Source: Nocardiopsis prasina DSM 43845 (GTDB lineage Bacteria > Actinomycetota > Actinomycetes > Streptosporangiales > Streptosporangiaceae). Taken from it: DNA of 64,000 bases. The position numbers were made by a program, and so were the translations under genes. Under the pieces are notes generated by a model. It saw only the letters and a list, made by a program, of their open reading frames with translations, made no database searches and was not told the origin of the DNA. Every line of letters starts with the position of its first letter. Within the stretch, counting starts at the first letter, position 1. The stretch covers positions 1 to 64,000 of the forward strand of contig NZ_ANAE01000096.1 of NCBI RefSeq assembly GCF_000341265.1. The letters are read 5' to 3'. Shown here one piece after another: positions 25,733 through 34,653 of the stretch.

Positions 25733-26728
25733 ATGAGAGCGTTCGTCATCACCAGGTACAAGGAGGAGCCGCGAGAGGTTGAGGTCTCCGAGCCCGTGGT
25801 CGGGGAACGTGACGTCCTCGTGCGGGTGGAGGCCGCCGGACTGAACCAGCTGGACGAGAAGATCCGCGTCGGTGAGTTCAAGCAGATCCTCCCCTACGGG
25901 TTTCCGCTGATCCTGGGACACGACGTCGCCGGCACCGTCATCGGAGTCGGAGCCGGAGTCCGGGACTTCGAACCCGGCGACCAGGTGTACGCAAGGCCCG
26001 ACAAGGACCGGATCGGTACCTTCGCCGAACGCATCGCCGTCGCTGAGGCCGACGTGGCCCTCAAACCAGCGTCCATCTCCTTCGTGGAGGCGGGCTCGCT
26101 ACCGTTGGTCGCGCTCACCGCATGGCAGGCGCTCGTCGAACGCGGCGACGTGGGGCCGGGGCAGAAGGTCCTCATCCACGCGGGCGCCGGCGGTGTCGGT
26201 TCGATCGCCATCCAGCTCGCCAAACACCTCGGCGCGAGCGTCGCCACCACTGCCAGCGCCGCCAACGCCGACTTCGTCCGCGAACTGGGTGCGGACACGG
26301 TCATCGACTACCGCAGCCAGGACTTCGAGAAGGTACTGAGCGACTACGACCTGGTCCTGGACAGCCTGGGCGGCACGAACCTGGAGCGGTCCCTGCGGGT
26401 ACTCAGGCCCGGCGGCAAGGCGATCGGGATCTCCGGCCCGCCTGATCCGGCCTTCGCACGAGGAGCCGGACTGAATCCGCTGCTGCGCCTGGCGATCACC
26501 GCGCTGAGCGCGGGGGTTCGCCGCCGGGCCAGGAAACTCGGCGTGACGTACGAGTTCCTGTTCATGCGCGCCGACGGTGACCAGCTACGCCGGATCAGTG
26601 CCCTCGTCGACGAAGGGAGCCTGCGCCCCGTCGTGGGGAAGGTGTTCCCCTTCGAACAGACACCCCAGGCCCTCCAGGAGTTGGCCTCCGGAGGTGCCCG
26701 GGGAAAGACGGTCATCAGCCACACCTGA
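25733..26728 (+). CDS. NADPH-dependent quinone oxidoreductase (zeta-crystallin/MDR type, zinc-free)
   Basis: 331 residues. GroES-like N-half (GLNQLDEKIRVGEF, LGHDVAGTVIGVGAGV) without the structural zinc cysteines; Rossmann half with IHAGAGGVGSIAIQLAKHLGASV, the AxxGxG cofactor loop. The family reduces quinones or enals with NADPH. It is the first gene after the palindromic operator at 25485. A hydrolase gene follows after 62 bases on the same strand. Regulated probably by the TetR protein encoded at 28702, by operator match. Confidence 0.86.
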   Translation: MRAFVITRYKEEPREVEVSEPVVGERDVLVRVEAAGLNQLDEKIRVGEFKQILPYGFPLILGHDVAGTVIGVGAGVRDFEPGDQVYARPDKDRIGTFAERIAVAEADVALKPASISFVEAGSLPLVALTAWQALVERGDVGPGQKVLIHAGAGGVGSIAIQLAKHLGASVATTASAANADFVRELGADTVIDYRSQDFEKVLSDYDLVLDSLGGTNLERSLRVLRPGGKAIGISGPPDPAFARGAGLNPLLRLAITALSAGVRRRARKLGVTYEFLFMRADGDQLRRISALVDEGSLRPVVGKVFPFEQTPQALQELASGGARGKTVISHT

Positions 26729-26790
26729 CTCACCAGGCATCGTCCATCACCGTCGAGGCACACCTGCGCGTGCCCTCAAGGGAGGTCATC

Positions 26791-27650
26791 ATGAACGACA
26801 CCAGCGATGATCCGGTCAACACCTCGTACGCGGAGGCGCCGACCCGCACCGTCACCGCGGGCGCGGTGACCTACGCCTACCGGGAACTGGGACCGAGAGG
26901 GGGTGTCCCCGTCGTGTTCCTCGTGCACCTGGCCGCGACCCTGGACAACTGGGACCCGCGCATCGTCGACCCCATCGCCAGGGAACGGCGCGTCATCGCC
27001 TTCGACAACCGCGGGGTCGGGGCCTCGACCGGCGCGGTCCCCGACACGGTCGAGGCCATGGCCTCCGACGCGGTGACCTTCGTCGAGGCTCTGGGATTCG
27101 AGGAGATCGACGTCTTCTCCTTCTCGCTCGGCGGCATGATCGCCCAAGCCCTGGTGGCCGAGCGTCCCGCACTCGTCCGCAGGCTCATCCTCACCGGTAC
27201 GGGCCCGCAGGCGGGAAGGACATCGACAAGGTCGCCCGGACCACCTACTACGACATGGCGCGAGCCGCCCTGACCCGGTCGGACCCGAAGGAGTTCCTGT
27301 TCTTCAACCGCGACGCCACCGGCAGGCACGCGGGAAGGGCGTTCGTCGAACGGCTCAGGGAACGCACCACGGATCGTGACGCACCCATCAGGGTCCACGC
27401 TTTCCAGCAGCAGTTGAAGGCGATCAAGAGGTGGGGGCGTTCGGCACCCGCCGACCTGTCGGGGATCACCCAGCCCACCCTGATCGCCAACGGGGACAAC
27501 GACCGCATGGTGCCCTCGGTGCTCTCCGAGGACCTGCACCGTCGCATCCCCGACTCGGAACTGGTCATCTACCCCGACTCCGGGCACGGAGGCATCTTCC
27601 AGTACCACCGGGAGTTCGCCCCTGTCGCAGTGGAGTTCCTCACCCGCTGA
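26791..27650 (+). pseudogene. Alpha/beta hydrolase interrupted by a one-base frameshift
   Basis: The first part (from ATG 26791, after GGGAGG) reads as a normal hydrolase: VVFLVHLAATLDNWDPR, AFDNRGVGAS, and the nucleophile elbow FSFSLGGMIAQAL with Ser. Near 27200, after LTGTG, the frame is lost and ends at 27273 in nonsense. The neighbouring frame resumes at once with GGKDIDKVARTTYYDMARAAL and runs to 27650, including PTLIANGDNDRMVP (acid) and DSGHGGIFQ (catalytic His). One missing base in the GGTACGGGCC stretch explains it. Either a recent inactivation or a sequencing error. Confidence 0.85.
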
Positions 27651-27732
27651 CTCCACCAGCGCTCCGCCCCAGGACAGTCGAAGTGCGGGGGCGAGCGGAC
27701 GGCCCACCGGTCACGAGGGCCTTCGTCAGCGG

Positions 27733-27775
27733 GGGCGCCGCGGCCGCGCACGCGCCTCCCACGGCCGCGGCGCCC
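27733..27775. terminator. 14-bp perfect hairpin between convergent genes
   Basis: GGGCGCCGCGGCCG, a 15-base loop, and its exact complement. It separates the hydrolase from the convergent SDR gene. Confidence 0.75.
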
Positions 27776-27787
27776 GATCCCGGAGGC

Positions 27788-28501
27788 TCAGGCGTCGGTC
27801 GCGCCGAGCTGGGGGTAGAGCGCCTCGATCGGCGCACTGAGCCCCGCCTTGACCTGAACGGAGGTCTCGTCGGCGAGAACCTCGTACTGCCCCGCCTCGG
27901 TGGCGTCGAACACGGTGCTCACCAGGTCGGCGGGGTCGGTCTTGGGATCGGTGGTGTGAGCGGCCATCGGGGTGTCGACGTATCCCACGTGCACTCCGAC
28001 GACGTGCACTCCCCGAGGGGCGAGTTCCAGACGCAGGGAGTTGGTCGCCGACCACAGGGCGGCCTTGGTGGCGCTGTAGATGCCCGCGACGGCGTACCAG
28101 CTCAGCGCCGAGTGGATGTCGATGATGGCCGACGCCTTCTTCGCCGACAGGACGGGGGCGAAGGCGCGGGCGAGGAAGAGCGGGCCCAGGAAGTTCGTTT
28201 CGACGTTGGCACGGATCTCCTCGTCGCTGTGTGTGAGGATGCCCGGGCTGGACACCGAGGCTCCGGCGTTGTTGACCAGCACGGTCACGTCGCCGGCGGC
28301 CTCGACCGCCTCCTGGATGGAGGCGTGGTCGGTGACGTCGAGCCGCAGGGGGACGATGCGCTCGTCGTCCCAGGCCCGGGGATTGCGCGCGGAGGCGTAG
28401 ACCTTGCTGGCGCCGCGCGCCAGGGCCTGCCTGACGAACTGCGTGCCGATGCCTCCGTTGGCTCCGGTGACCAGGACGACGGATCCGTCGAGTGTGGGCA
28501 T
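27788..28501 (-). CDS. Short-chain dehydrogenase/reductase
   Basis: 237 residues, classical SDR. Cofactor loop VTGANGGIGTQFV, NNAGAS, and the active site Ser plus YSATK (Tyr, Lys). GVHVGYVDTPMAAH follows. The ATG at 28501 has AGGAGA upstream. Divergent from the TetR gene at 28702 with an operator-like palindrome in the gap at 28648, so it is probably repressed by that protein together with the quinone oxidoreductase operon. Confidence 0.86.
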   Translation of the reverse strand: MPTLDGSVVLVTGANGGIGTQFVRQALARGASKVYASARNPRAWDDERIVPLRLDVTDHASIQEAVEAAGDVTVLVNNAGASVSSPGILTHSDEEIRANVETNFLGPLFLARAFAPVLSAKKASAIIDIHSALSWYAVAGIYSATKAALWSATNSLRLELAPRGVHVVGVHVGYVDTPMAAHTTDPKTDPADLVSTVFDATEAGQYEVLADETSVQVKAGLSAPIEALYPQLGATDA

Positions 28502-28647
28502 GGTGGCTCTCCTAGGTGTTGTCCGCGCGCTGGGCGTGGTGGGTGCCCGGGTGGCGCCGTCGGTCGTGAGCACCGCCCGGGACCGCCCGGGGGTGCCCGC
28601 TCCCGCGTGGAAGAATGAACCCCGGGCGTACCCGAATCCAGGCGTTA

Positions 28648-28661
28648 ATGACTACGCTCAT
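28648..28661. promoter_or_regulatory. TetR-type operator ATGACTACGCTCAT
   Basis: An imperfect palindrome in the divergent SDR/TetR region, 40 bases before the TetR ATG. It differs at only two of 14 positions from ATGAGTACACTCAT at 25485-25498, so the two look like copies of one binding site. Confidence 0.62.
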
Positions 28662-28701
28662 AACTGAGCCTGATCAAAACCTATTCCCCAAGGAGGGATC
28701 G

Positions 28702-29322
28702 ATGTCATCCGCCTCCCGGGCGCCGGGGCGACGCGAGCGCAACAAACAGCAGAAGCTCGAACGCATCACCGCGGCGGCCAGTGAGCTCTTCGCTGAGTAC
28801 GGGGTCGACGAGGTCACCACCCAGCAGATCGCCGAACGCGCCGACATCGGTACCGGCACCCTGTTCCTCTACGCCAAGAGCAAGGGCGAACTGCTTCTGC
28901 TGGTTCAGAACTCCCACTACTCCGAATCCCTGGACCGGGGGATCAGGGACGCCGAGGGCACCGCTGACACACTGGACGCCGTCATGGCCATCGTGCGCCC
29001 GATCGTGGAGTGCAACCGCAGACAGGTCGAGAACGGACGCACCTACCTGCGCGAGATGGTGTTCGGCGACCCCGAGGAGCCCCGTCACCGCGACGCCCTC
29101 ATGATCACGGCCCGGACCGAGGCGGCCATCGCCGCCGTGATCGGTCGCGACACCGCAACCGATGTGAACGACGCGGCGGCACTGGCGCACATCGTGTCGG
29201 CCGTCATGTTCCTCAGCATGGCGACATCGGCGAACGTGACGTCCGACGCGGAGACCATCGCCAGGGACATCCGCGGTCAGATCGCCGTCATGCTCCCTGG
29301 CACGGCCAGCGGCCCCACCTGA
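28702..29322 (+). CDS. TetR-family regulator of the quinone oxidoreductase/SDR regulon
   Basis: 206 residues. TetR helix-turn-helix: ERITAAASELFAEYGVDEVTTQQIAERADIGTGTLFLYAKSKGELL. The C-terminal ligand domain is alpha-helical. The start is ATG at 28702, four bases after AGGAGGG; an upstream start at 28615 would run through the operator. Divergent from the SDR. Shared palindromes predict control of both the SDR and the operon at 25733. Confidence 0.88.
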   Translation: MSSASRAPGRRERNKQQKLERITAAASELFAEYGVDEVTTQQIAERADIGTGTLFLYAKSKGELLLLVQNSHYSESLDRGIRDAEGTADTLDAVMAIVRPIVECNRRQVENGRTYLREMVFGDPEEPRHRDALMITARTEAAIAAVIGRDTATDVNDAAALAHIVSAVMFLSMATSANVTSDAETIARDIRGQIAVMLPGTASGPT

Positions 29323-29560
29323 GCACCCGCGCCGGCGCGATCCGCTCATCCCCCTGTCTGGCGAACCCGTCCCTTCGAACCCGGTTCCAGCTGTGGCCCT
29401 GACCCGTGCGGCCTCTACGGAAACTCCATCACCCGGAAAGACGTCCCCCTCCACTCGCGGACGGGGGCAAAGGATGGTGCTCCGTATCGGCCGGGCAGGT
29501 GTGCGGATCCCGCCAGTCGGGCAGGGCGGTCCAGGAAGGCCGATCGGAAGGGGGACCCCC

Positions 29561-30415
29561 GTGAACGAGACACAGCCACCCGCGCAGAGCCAGCCCTACC
29601 CGGGCCGCACCGAACCGATGGAACCCCAACCCCGGGACGAGATGCGCGACTACCAGGGCAGAGGACTCCTCGAAGGTAAACGCGCCCTGGTCACCGGAGG
29701 CGACTCCGGCATCGGCAGGGCCGTCGTGGTGGCCTTCGCCAAAGAAGGCGCCGACATCGTCTTCGGCTACCTCAGCGAGGACGCCGAGGCCCAACACACC
29801 GTCGACCTGGTCCAGGCTCAGGGCCGCCGAGCCGTAGGCGTACGCGGCGACCTGGCCGACGAGTCCGAATGCGCGCACCTGGTCAACAGGGCCGTGCAGG
29901 AACTCGGCGGAATCGACGTCCTCGTGGAGCACGCCGCCACCCAGACCCCGGTCGAGAACTTCACGGACCTGACCACGGAACAACTACGCCGCACCTTCGA
30001 CGTGAACGTGATGGGAGTGTTCTGGACCCTCCGCGAGGCACTGCCGCACATGTCCCGGGACGGTTCCGTCATCATCACCGGATCGATCAACGGCCTACGG
30101 GGCAACAAGTCGCTGATCGACTACGCGTCGAGCAAGTCAGCCGTCATGAACCTGTCCTTGTCGCTGTCCCAGGTGCTCATGGACCAGGGCATCAGGGTCA
30201 ACTGCGTGGCGCCGGGGCCGGTGTGGACACCGCTGATCCCCTCGACACTGGGCAGGAAGGGATCCGAAGGGTTCGGCGAGCAGGCACCCATGGGACGAGC
30301 CGCCCAACCGGACGAGATCGCCCCCTCCTACGTGTTCTTCGCCAGCAACAGGCTCTCGTCCTACTACACCGGCGAGACCCTCACACCCACCGGCGGAGAG
30401 ATCCAGGGCAGCTGA
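29561..30415 (+). CDS. General-stress SDR oxidoreductase (YhdF/YdaD type)
   Basis: 284 residues. The N-terminal leader with Pro/Gln-rich text ending DYQGRGLLEGKRALVTGGDSGIGRAV is typical of the stress-induced SDR group of Bacillus and actinobacteria. The catalytic Ser and YASSK follow, and the C-terminus has SYYTGETLTPTGGE. The GTG at 29561 is preceded by GGAAGGGGGA. The formate dehydrogenase operon starts 57 bases after its stop. The 238 bases before the start hold no gene. Confidence 0.85.
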   Translation: MNETQPPAQSQPYPGRTEPMEPQPRDEMRDYQGRGLLEGKRALVTGGDSGIGRAVVVAFAKEGADIVFGYLSEDAEAQHTVDLVQAQGRRAVGVRGDLADESECAHLVNRAVQELGGIDVLVEHAATQTPVENFTDLTTEQLRRTFDVNVMGVFWTLREALPHMSRDGSVIITGSINGLRGNKSLIDYASSKSAVMNLSLSLSQVLMDQGIRVNCVAPGPVWTPLIPSTLGRKGSEGFGEQAPMGRAAQPDEIAPSYVFFASNRLSSYYTGETLTPTGGEIQGS

Positions 30416-30472
30416 CGTCAGGCGAGGAAGCGGGCCCGTGGGCGATGACGCCCCGGGCCCGAGAGGAGTTCC

Positions 30473-33400
30473 ATGAGTGTGTGGAGATGGCTCCGGTCGT
30501 GGCCCGTGCTGAAGCAGGTCACCGGCGACGACCGAATGGGGCTCGGGGACGCGGCCAGGTCGGAGCGCACCGAGCGGCTGCGCCCGCGCACCGCGCGGGT
30601 GGACCGGGTGGTCAAGTCGGTCTGTCCGTACTGCGCGGTGGGTTGCGGGCAGAACGTGTACGTCCGTGACGAGCGGGTCATCCAGATCGAGGGGGACCCT
30701 GACTCCCCCGTCAGCAGGGGACGCCTGTGCCCCAAGGGTTCGGCGAGCCTCCAGCTCACCACAGGACCGTCCCGGCGGGACCGGGTCCTGTACCGGCCCC
30801 CCTACGGCACGGACTGGGAGGAGCTGGACCTGGACACGGCCATGCGCATGGTGGCCGACCGCGTGGTGGCAACGCGGGAGGAGACCTGGGAGGAGGAGTG
30901 CGACGGACGGCGCGTGGCGCGCACGCTCGGCATCGCGAGCCTGGGCGGGGCGACCCTCGACAACGAGGAGAACTACCTGATCAAGAAGCTCCTCACCGCC
31001 CTGGGCGTCATCCAGGTGGAGAACCAGGCCCGGGTGTGCCACAGTTCCACGGTCGCGGGGCTGGGGACCTCCTTCGGGCGCGGAGGGGCCACCATGTTCC
31101 TCCAGGACCTCCAGAACTCCGACTGCATCGTGATCGAGGGCTCCAACTTCGCCGAGGCGCACCCCGTGGGGTTCCAGTGGGTGATGGAGGCCAAGGCGCG
31201 GGGCGCCGTCGTCATCCACGTCGACCCGCGGTTCAGCCGGACCAGCGCCCTGGCGGACCTGCACGTGCCGATCCGCGCGGGCACCGACATCGCCTTCCTG
31301 GGCGCCATCATCAACCACGTGCTCTCGGAGGGGAAGTACTTCCACGACTACGTCCTGGAGTACACGAACGCCGCGACCATCGTGGGTGAGGCCTTCCGGG
31401 ACACCGAGGACCTGGACGGGGTGTTCTCCGGGTTCTCCGAGAAGGACCGCTCCTACGACGTCTCCACCTGGACCTACGAGGGAGCGACGGTGGCGGCCGC
31501 GGCGGGCGACCGCAACCAGCTCCCCCGGACCCGTGAGGGCGTCACGGGCGACACCAGTCGCTCAGGGCGCCCGGAACAACAGGGCTCGGGAGGCGCGGTG
31601 ATCCGGGAGCGCCCCGAGGAGGACCGCACGCTCACGGACCCCCGGTGTGTGTTCCAGGTTCTCAGGCGCCACTACTCGCGCTACACACCCGAGATGGTCG
31701 AGGAGGTGTGCGGTGTCCCGAAGGACGTGTTCCTGCGGGTGTGCGACCACCTCACCGAGAACTCGGGGCCGGACCGCACCAGCGCGTTCTGTTACGCGGT
31801 CGGCTGGACGCAGCACACCGTGGGTTCGCAGTACATCCGCACCGCGTCGATCCTCCAGCTGCTGCTGGGCAACGTGGGCCGACCCGGCGGTGGCATCCAG
31901 GCGCTGCGCGGGCACGCCAGCATCCAGGGCTCCAGTGACGTGCCCACGCTGTTCGACCTGCTGCCCGGCTACCTGCCGATGCCGCACGCCCACGAGGAGC
32001 AGGACCTGGAGGGGTACGTGCTGGCGGCCGGCTACCCGCGCAAGGGGTTCTGGTCGGGCATGGAGTCCTACACGGTGAGCCTGCTCAAGGCGTGGTTCGG
32101 CGAGCACGCCACGGCCGACAACGACTTCCGCTTCGGACACCTGCCCCGGCTGACCGGGTCGCACAGCACGTACGACACCGTGATGGCCCAGATGGAGGGC
32201 GAGTGCAGGGGCTACTTCCTCATGGGCGAGAACCCCGCGGTGGGATCGGCCAACAGCCGGGCGCAGCGCTTCGGCATGGCCGAGCTGGAATGGCTGGTGG
32301 TGCGCGACTTCTCGCTGATCGAGAGCGCCACCTGGTGGAAGGACGGCCCGGAGATCGAGTCCGGGGAGATGCGCACGGAGGACATCGGCACGGAGGTCTT
32401 CTTCTTCCCGGCGGCGGCGCACACGGAGAAGTCGGGCACGTTCACCAACACCAACCGGACCCTCCAGTGGCACGACCGCGCGGTGGAGCCCAGCGGCGAC
32501 CAGCGCAGCGACCTGTGGTTCATGTACCACCTGGGGCGGCTGGTCCGGGAGCGGCTGGCCGGGTCACGGGACCCCAAGGACCTGCCGGTCCTCGAACTCA
32601 CCTGGGACTACCCGTTGGAACCGGACGGGGAGCCGAGCGCGGAGGCCGTGCTGCGTGAGATCAACGGGCACGACGCGCGGGGCCGCCCGCTGGACGGGTA
32701 CACCCGGTTGAGGGCGGACGGCTCCACCAGCTGCGGCTGCTGGATCTACTGCGGGGTGTTCGCGGGCGGGGTGAACCAGGCCGCGCGCAAGAAGCCGGGG
32801 AACGAGCAGGACTGGATCGCGGCCGAGTGGGCGTGGTCGTGGCCGGACAACCGGCGCGTGCTGTACAACCGCGCCTCGGCCGACCCGCAGGGCCGCCCGT
32901 GGAGCGATCGCAAGGCCCTGGTGTGGTGGGACGAGGAGGCGGGGCACTGGACGGGGTACGACGTCGCCGACTTCGAGTACGACAAGGCGCCCGGCTACCG
33001 GCCCTCCGAGGACGCGACCGGTGTCGAGGCCCTGAGCGGGGTGGACCCGTTCATCATGCAGGCGGACGGAAAGGGGTGGCTCTACGCTCCGGCCGGTCTG
33101 CACGACGGCCCCATGCCCACGCACTACGAGCCGCAGGACACCCCGTTCGGCAACCCGCTGTACGGGCAGCAGCGCAACCCCACCCGCCTGCTCTTCCAGC
33201 ACGAGCTCAACCGCTACCACCCCGCCCCGGGCACACCGGGGTCCGGGGTGTTCCCGTACGTGGTGACGACCTACCGGCTCACCGAGCACTTCACCGCCGG
33301 GGGGATGAGCCGGTGGACGCCCTACCTGTCCGAACTTCAACCGGAGTTCTTCTGCGAGGTCGGTCCGGAGCTGGCGGCGGAGCGGGAGCTGGAGCACGGC

Positions 33401-33727
33401 GGCTGGGCGACCGTCGTCACGGCGCGCAACGCCATCGAGGCCAGGGTGCTGGTCACCGACCGTATGCGGCCCTTGCGCGTGCAGGGGCGCGTCGTGCACC
33501 AGATCGGCATGCCCTATCACTGGGGTCCCAACGGGTACTCGACGGGTGACTCGGCCAACGAGCTGATGTCCATGGCGTTGGACCCGAACGTGCACATCCA
33601 GGAAGTGAAGGCGCTGACCGCGGACATCCGTCCGGGTCGGCGTCCCCGGGGCCCCGAACGCGTGGCCCTGGTGGAGGAGTACCGGCGCAGGGCGGGCGTC
33701 ACCGAGCGGACCGGAACGGAGGACTGA
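30473..33727 (+). CDS. fdhA: Formate dehydrogenase catalytic (molybdopterin) subunit
   Basis: 1084 residues. The [4Fe-4S] motif is CPYCAVGC with a fourth Cys in GRLCPKG (C51, C54, C58, C86). The active-site loop is ENQARVCHSSTVAGL: cysteine 189 stands where other enzymes have selenocysteine, followed by His190. Molybdopterin-binding blocks follow (IEGSNFAEAHPVGFQWV, GENPAVGSAN, the C-terminal SANELM). No twin-arginine signal is seen, so the active site is probably cytoplasmic. The ATG follows GAGAGGAG. The stop overlaps the next gene by four bases. Oxidises formate to CO2. Confidence 0.9.
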   Translation: MSVWRWLRSWPVLKQVTGDDRMGLGDAARSERTERLRPRTARVDRVVKSVCPYCAVGCGQNVYVRDERVIQIEGDPDSPVSRGRLCPKGSASLQLTTGPSRRDRVLYRPPYGTDWEELDLDTAMRMVADRVVATREETWEEECDGRRVARTLGIASLGGATLDNEENYLIKKLLTALGVIQVENQARVCHSSTVAGLGTSFGRGGATMFLQDLQNSDCIVIEGSNFAEAHPVGFQWVMEAKARGAVVIHVDPRFSRTSALADLHVPIRAGTDIAFLGAIINHVLSEGKYFHDYVLEYTNAATIVGEAFRDTEDLDGVFSGFSEKDRSYDVSTWTYEGATVAAAAGDRNQLPRTREGVTGDTSRSGRPEQQGSGGAVIRERPEEDRTLTDPRCVFQVLRRHYSRYTPEMVEEVCGVPKDVFLRVCDHLTENSGPDRTSAFCYAVGWTQHTVGSQYIRTASILQLLLGNVGRPGGGIQALRGHASIQGSSDVPTLFDLLPGYLPMPHAHEEQDLEGYVLAAGYPRKGFWSGMESYTVSLLKAWFGEHATADNDFRFGHLPRLTGSHSTYDTVMAQMEGECRGYFLMGENPAVGSANSRAQRFGMAELEWLVVRDFSLIESATWWKDGPEIESGEMRTEDIGTEVFFFPAAAHTEKSGTFTNTNRTLQWHDRAVEPSGDQRSDLWFMYHLGRLVRERLAGSRDPKDLPVLELTWDYPLEPDGEPSAEAVLREINGHDARGRPLDGYTRLRADGSTSCGCWIYCGVFAGGVNQAARKKPGNEQDWIAAEWAWSWPDNRRVLYNRASADPQGRPWSDRKALVWWDEEAGHWTGYDVADFEYDKAPGYRPSEDATGVEALSGVDPFIMQADGKGWLYAPAGLHDGPMPTHYEPQDTPFGNPLYGQQRNPTRLLFQHELNRYHPAPGTPGSGVFPYVVTTYRLTEHFTAGGMSRWTPYLSELQPEFFCEVGPELAAERELEHGGWATVVTARNAIEARVLVTDRMRPLRVQGRVVHQIGMPYHWGPNGYSTGDSANELMSMALDPNVHIQEVKALTADIRPGRRPRGPERVALVEEYRRRAGVTERTGTED

Positions 33728-34653
33728 TGACCGCGGACGAACGGCCCTCACGCAAGGGCTTCTTCACCGACACCAGCGTGTGCATCGGGTGCAAGGCCTG
33801 CGAGGTGGCGTGCAAGGAGTGGAACATGGTCCCGGAGGACGGGTTGGACTTCCTGGCCTCGTCCTTCGACAACAGCGGTCGCCTGAGCGCCGACACCTGG
33901 CGCCACGTGGCCTTCGTCGAGCAGCGCGTACCGCTCGGATACCAGGAGTCCGGGGTGGGCAGGACGGCGGGCGGCGACGGGACCCCCGGCGGCGGTTCGG
34001 GGCCCGGGACGGTCGACCTCGGCATGCCCTCGTTCGACCTCCCGGGACAGCGCACGGACGAGGACGGCGACGGGACGGGCCGGGGTGAGTTCCGGTGGTT
34101 GATGTCGTCCGACGTGTGCAAGCACTGTACGAGCGCGGCCTGCCTGGACGTGTGTCCCACGGGGTCGCTCTTCCGCACGGAGTTCGACACGGTGGTGGTG
34201 CAGGAGGACATCTGCAACGGGTGCGGGTACTGCGTGTCCGCCTGCCCGTACGGGGTGATCGACCGTCGTGAGGTCGACGGTCGGGCTTGGAAGTGCACGC
34301 TCTGCTACGACCGGATCGGCGATGGTCTGGAGCCCGCGTGCGCGAAGGCGTGCCCCACCGACTCCATCCAGTTCGGCGACCTGGACGAGCTGCGGGAACG
34401 GGCCCAGAGGCGGGTCGAGGACCTCCAGGGGGCGGGGGTGTCCTCCGCTCGGTTGTACGGCGAGGATCCGGAGGACGGCGTGGGCGGCGCGGGCGCGTTC
34501 TTCCTGCTGCTGGACGAGCCAGAGGTGTACGGTCTGCCGCCCGACCCGGTGGTGACCACACGGGACCTGCCGTCGATGTGGCGGCACGCGGGTGCGGCGG
34601 CGGTGGTCCTGTTCGCCGGTGCGCTCGCGGCGTTCGCGGGGAGGCGGCCATGA
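33727..34653 (+). CDS. fdhB: Formate dehydrogenase iron-sulfur subunit
   Basis: 308 residues. Four ferredoxin clusters are indicated: CIGCKACEVACKEWN, CKHCTSAACLDVCPTG, CNGCGYCVSACPYG, and CTLCYDRIGDGLEPACAKACPTDS. A Gly-rich insert (residues 75-115) separates the first from the rest. A single membrane helix near the C-terminus (AAAVVLFAGALAAFA) anchors it beside the NrfD subunit. It overlaps the genes on both sides (ATGA junctions), so the three are one translation-coupled operon. It passes electrons from the catalytic subunit to the quinone site. Confidence 0.9.
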   Translation: MTADERPSRKGFFTDTSVCIGCKACEVACKEWNMVPEDGLDFLASSFDNSGRLSADTWRHVAFVEQRVPLGYQESGVGRTAGGDGTPGGGSGPGTVDLGMPSFDLPGQRTDEDGDGTGRGEFRWLMSSDVCKHCTSAACLDVCPTGSLFRTEFDTVVVQEDICNGCGYCVSACPYGVIDRREVDGRAWKCTLCYDRIGDGLEPACAKACPTDSIQFGDLDELRERAQRRVEDLQGAGVSSARLYGEDPEDGVGGAGAFFLLLDEPEVYGLPPDPVVTTRDLPSMWRHAGAAAVVLFAGALAAFAGRRP

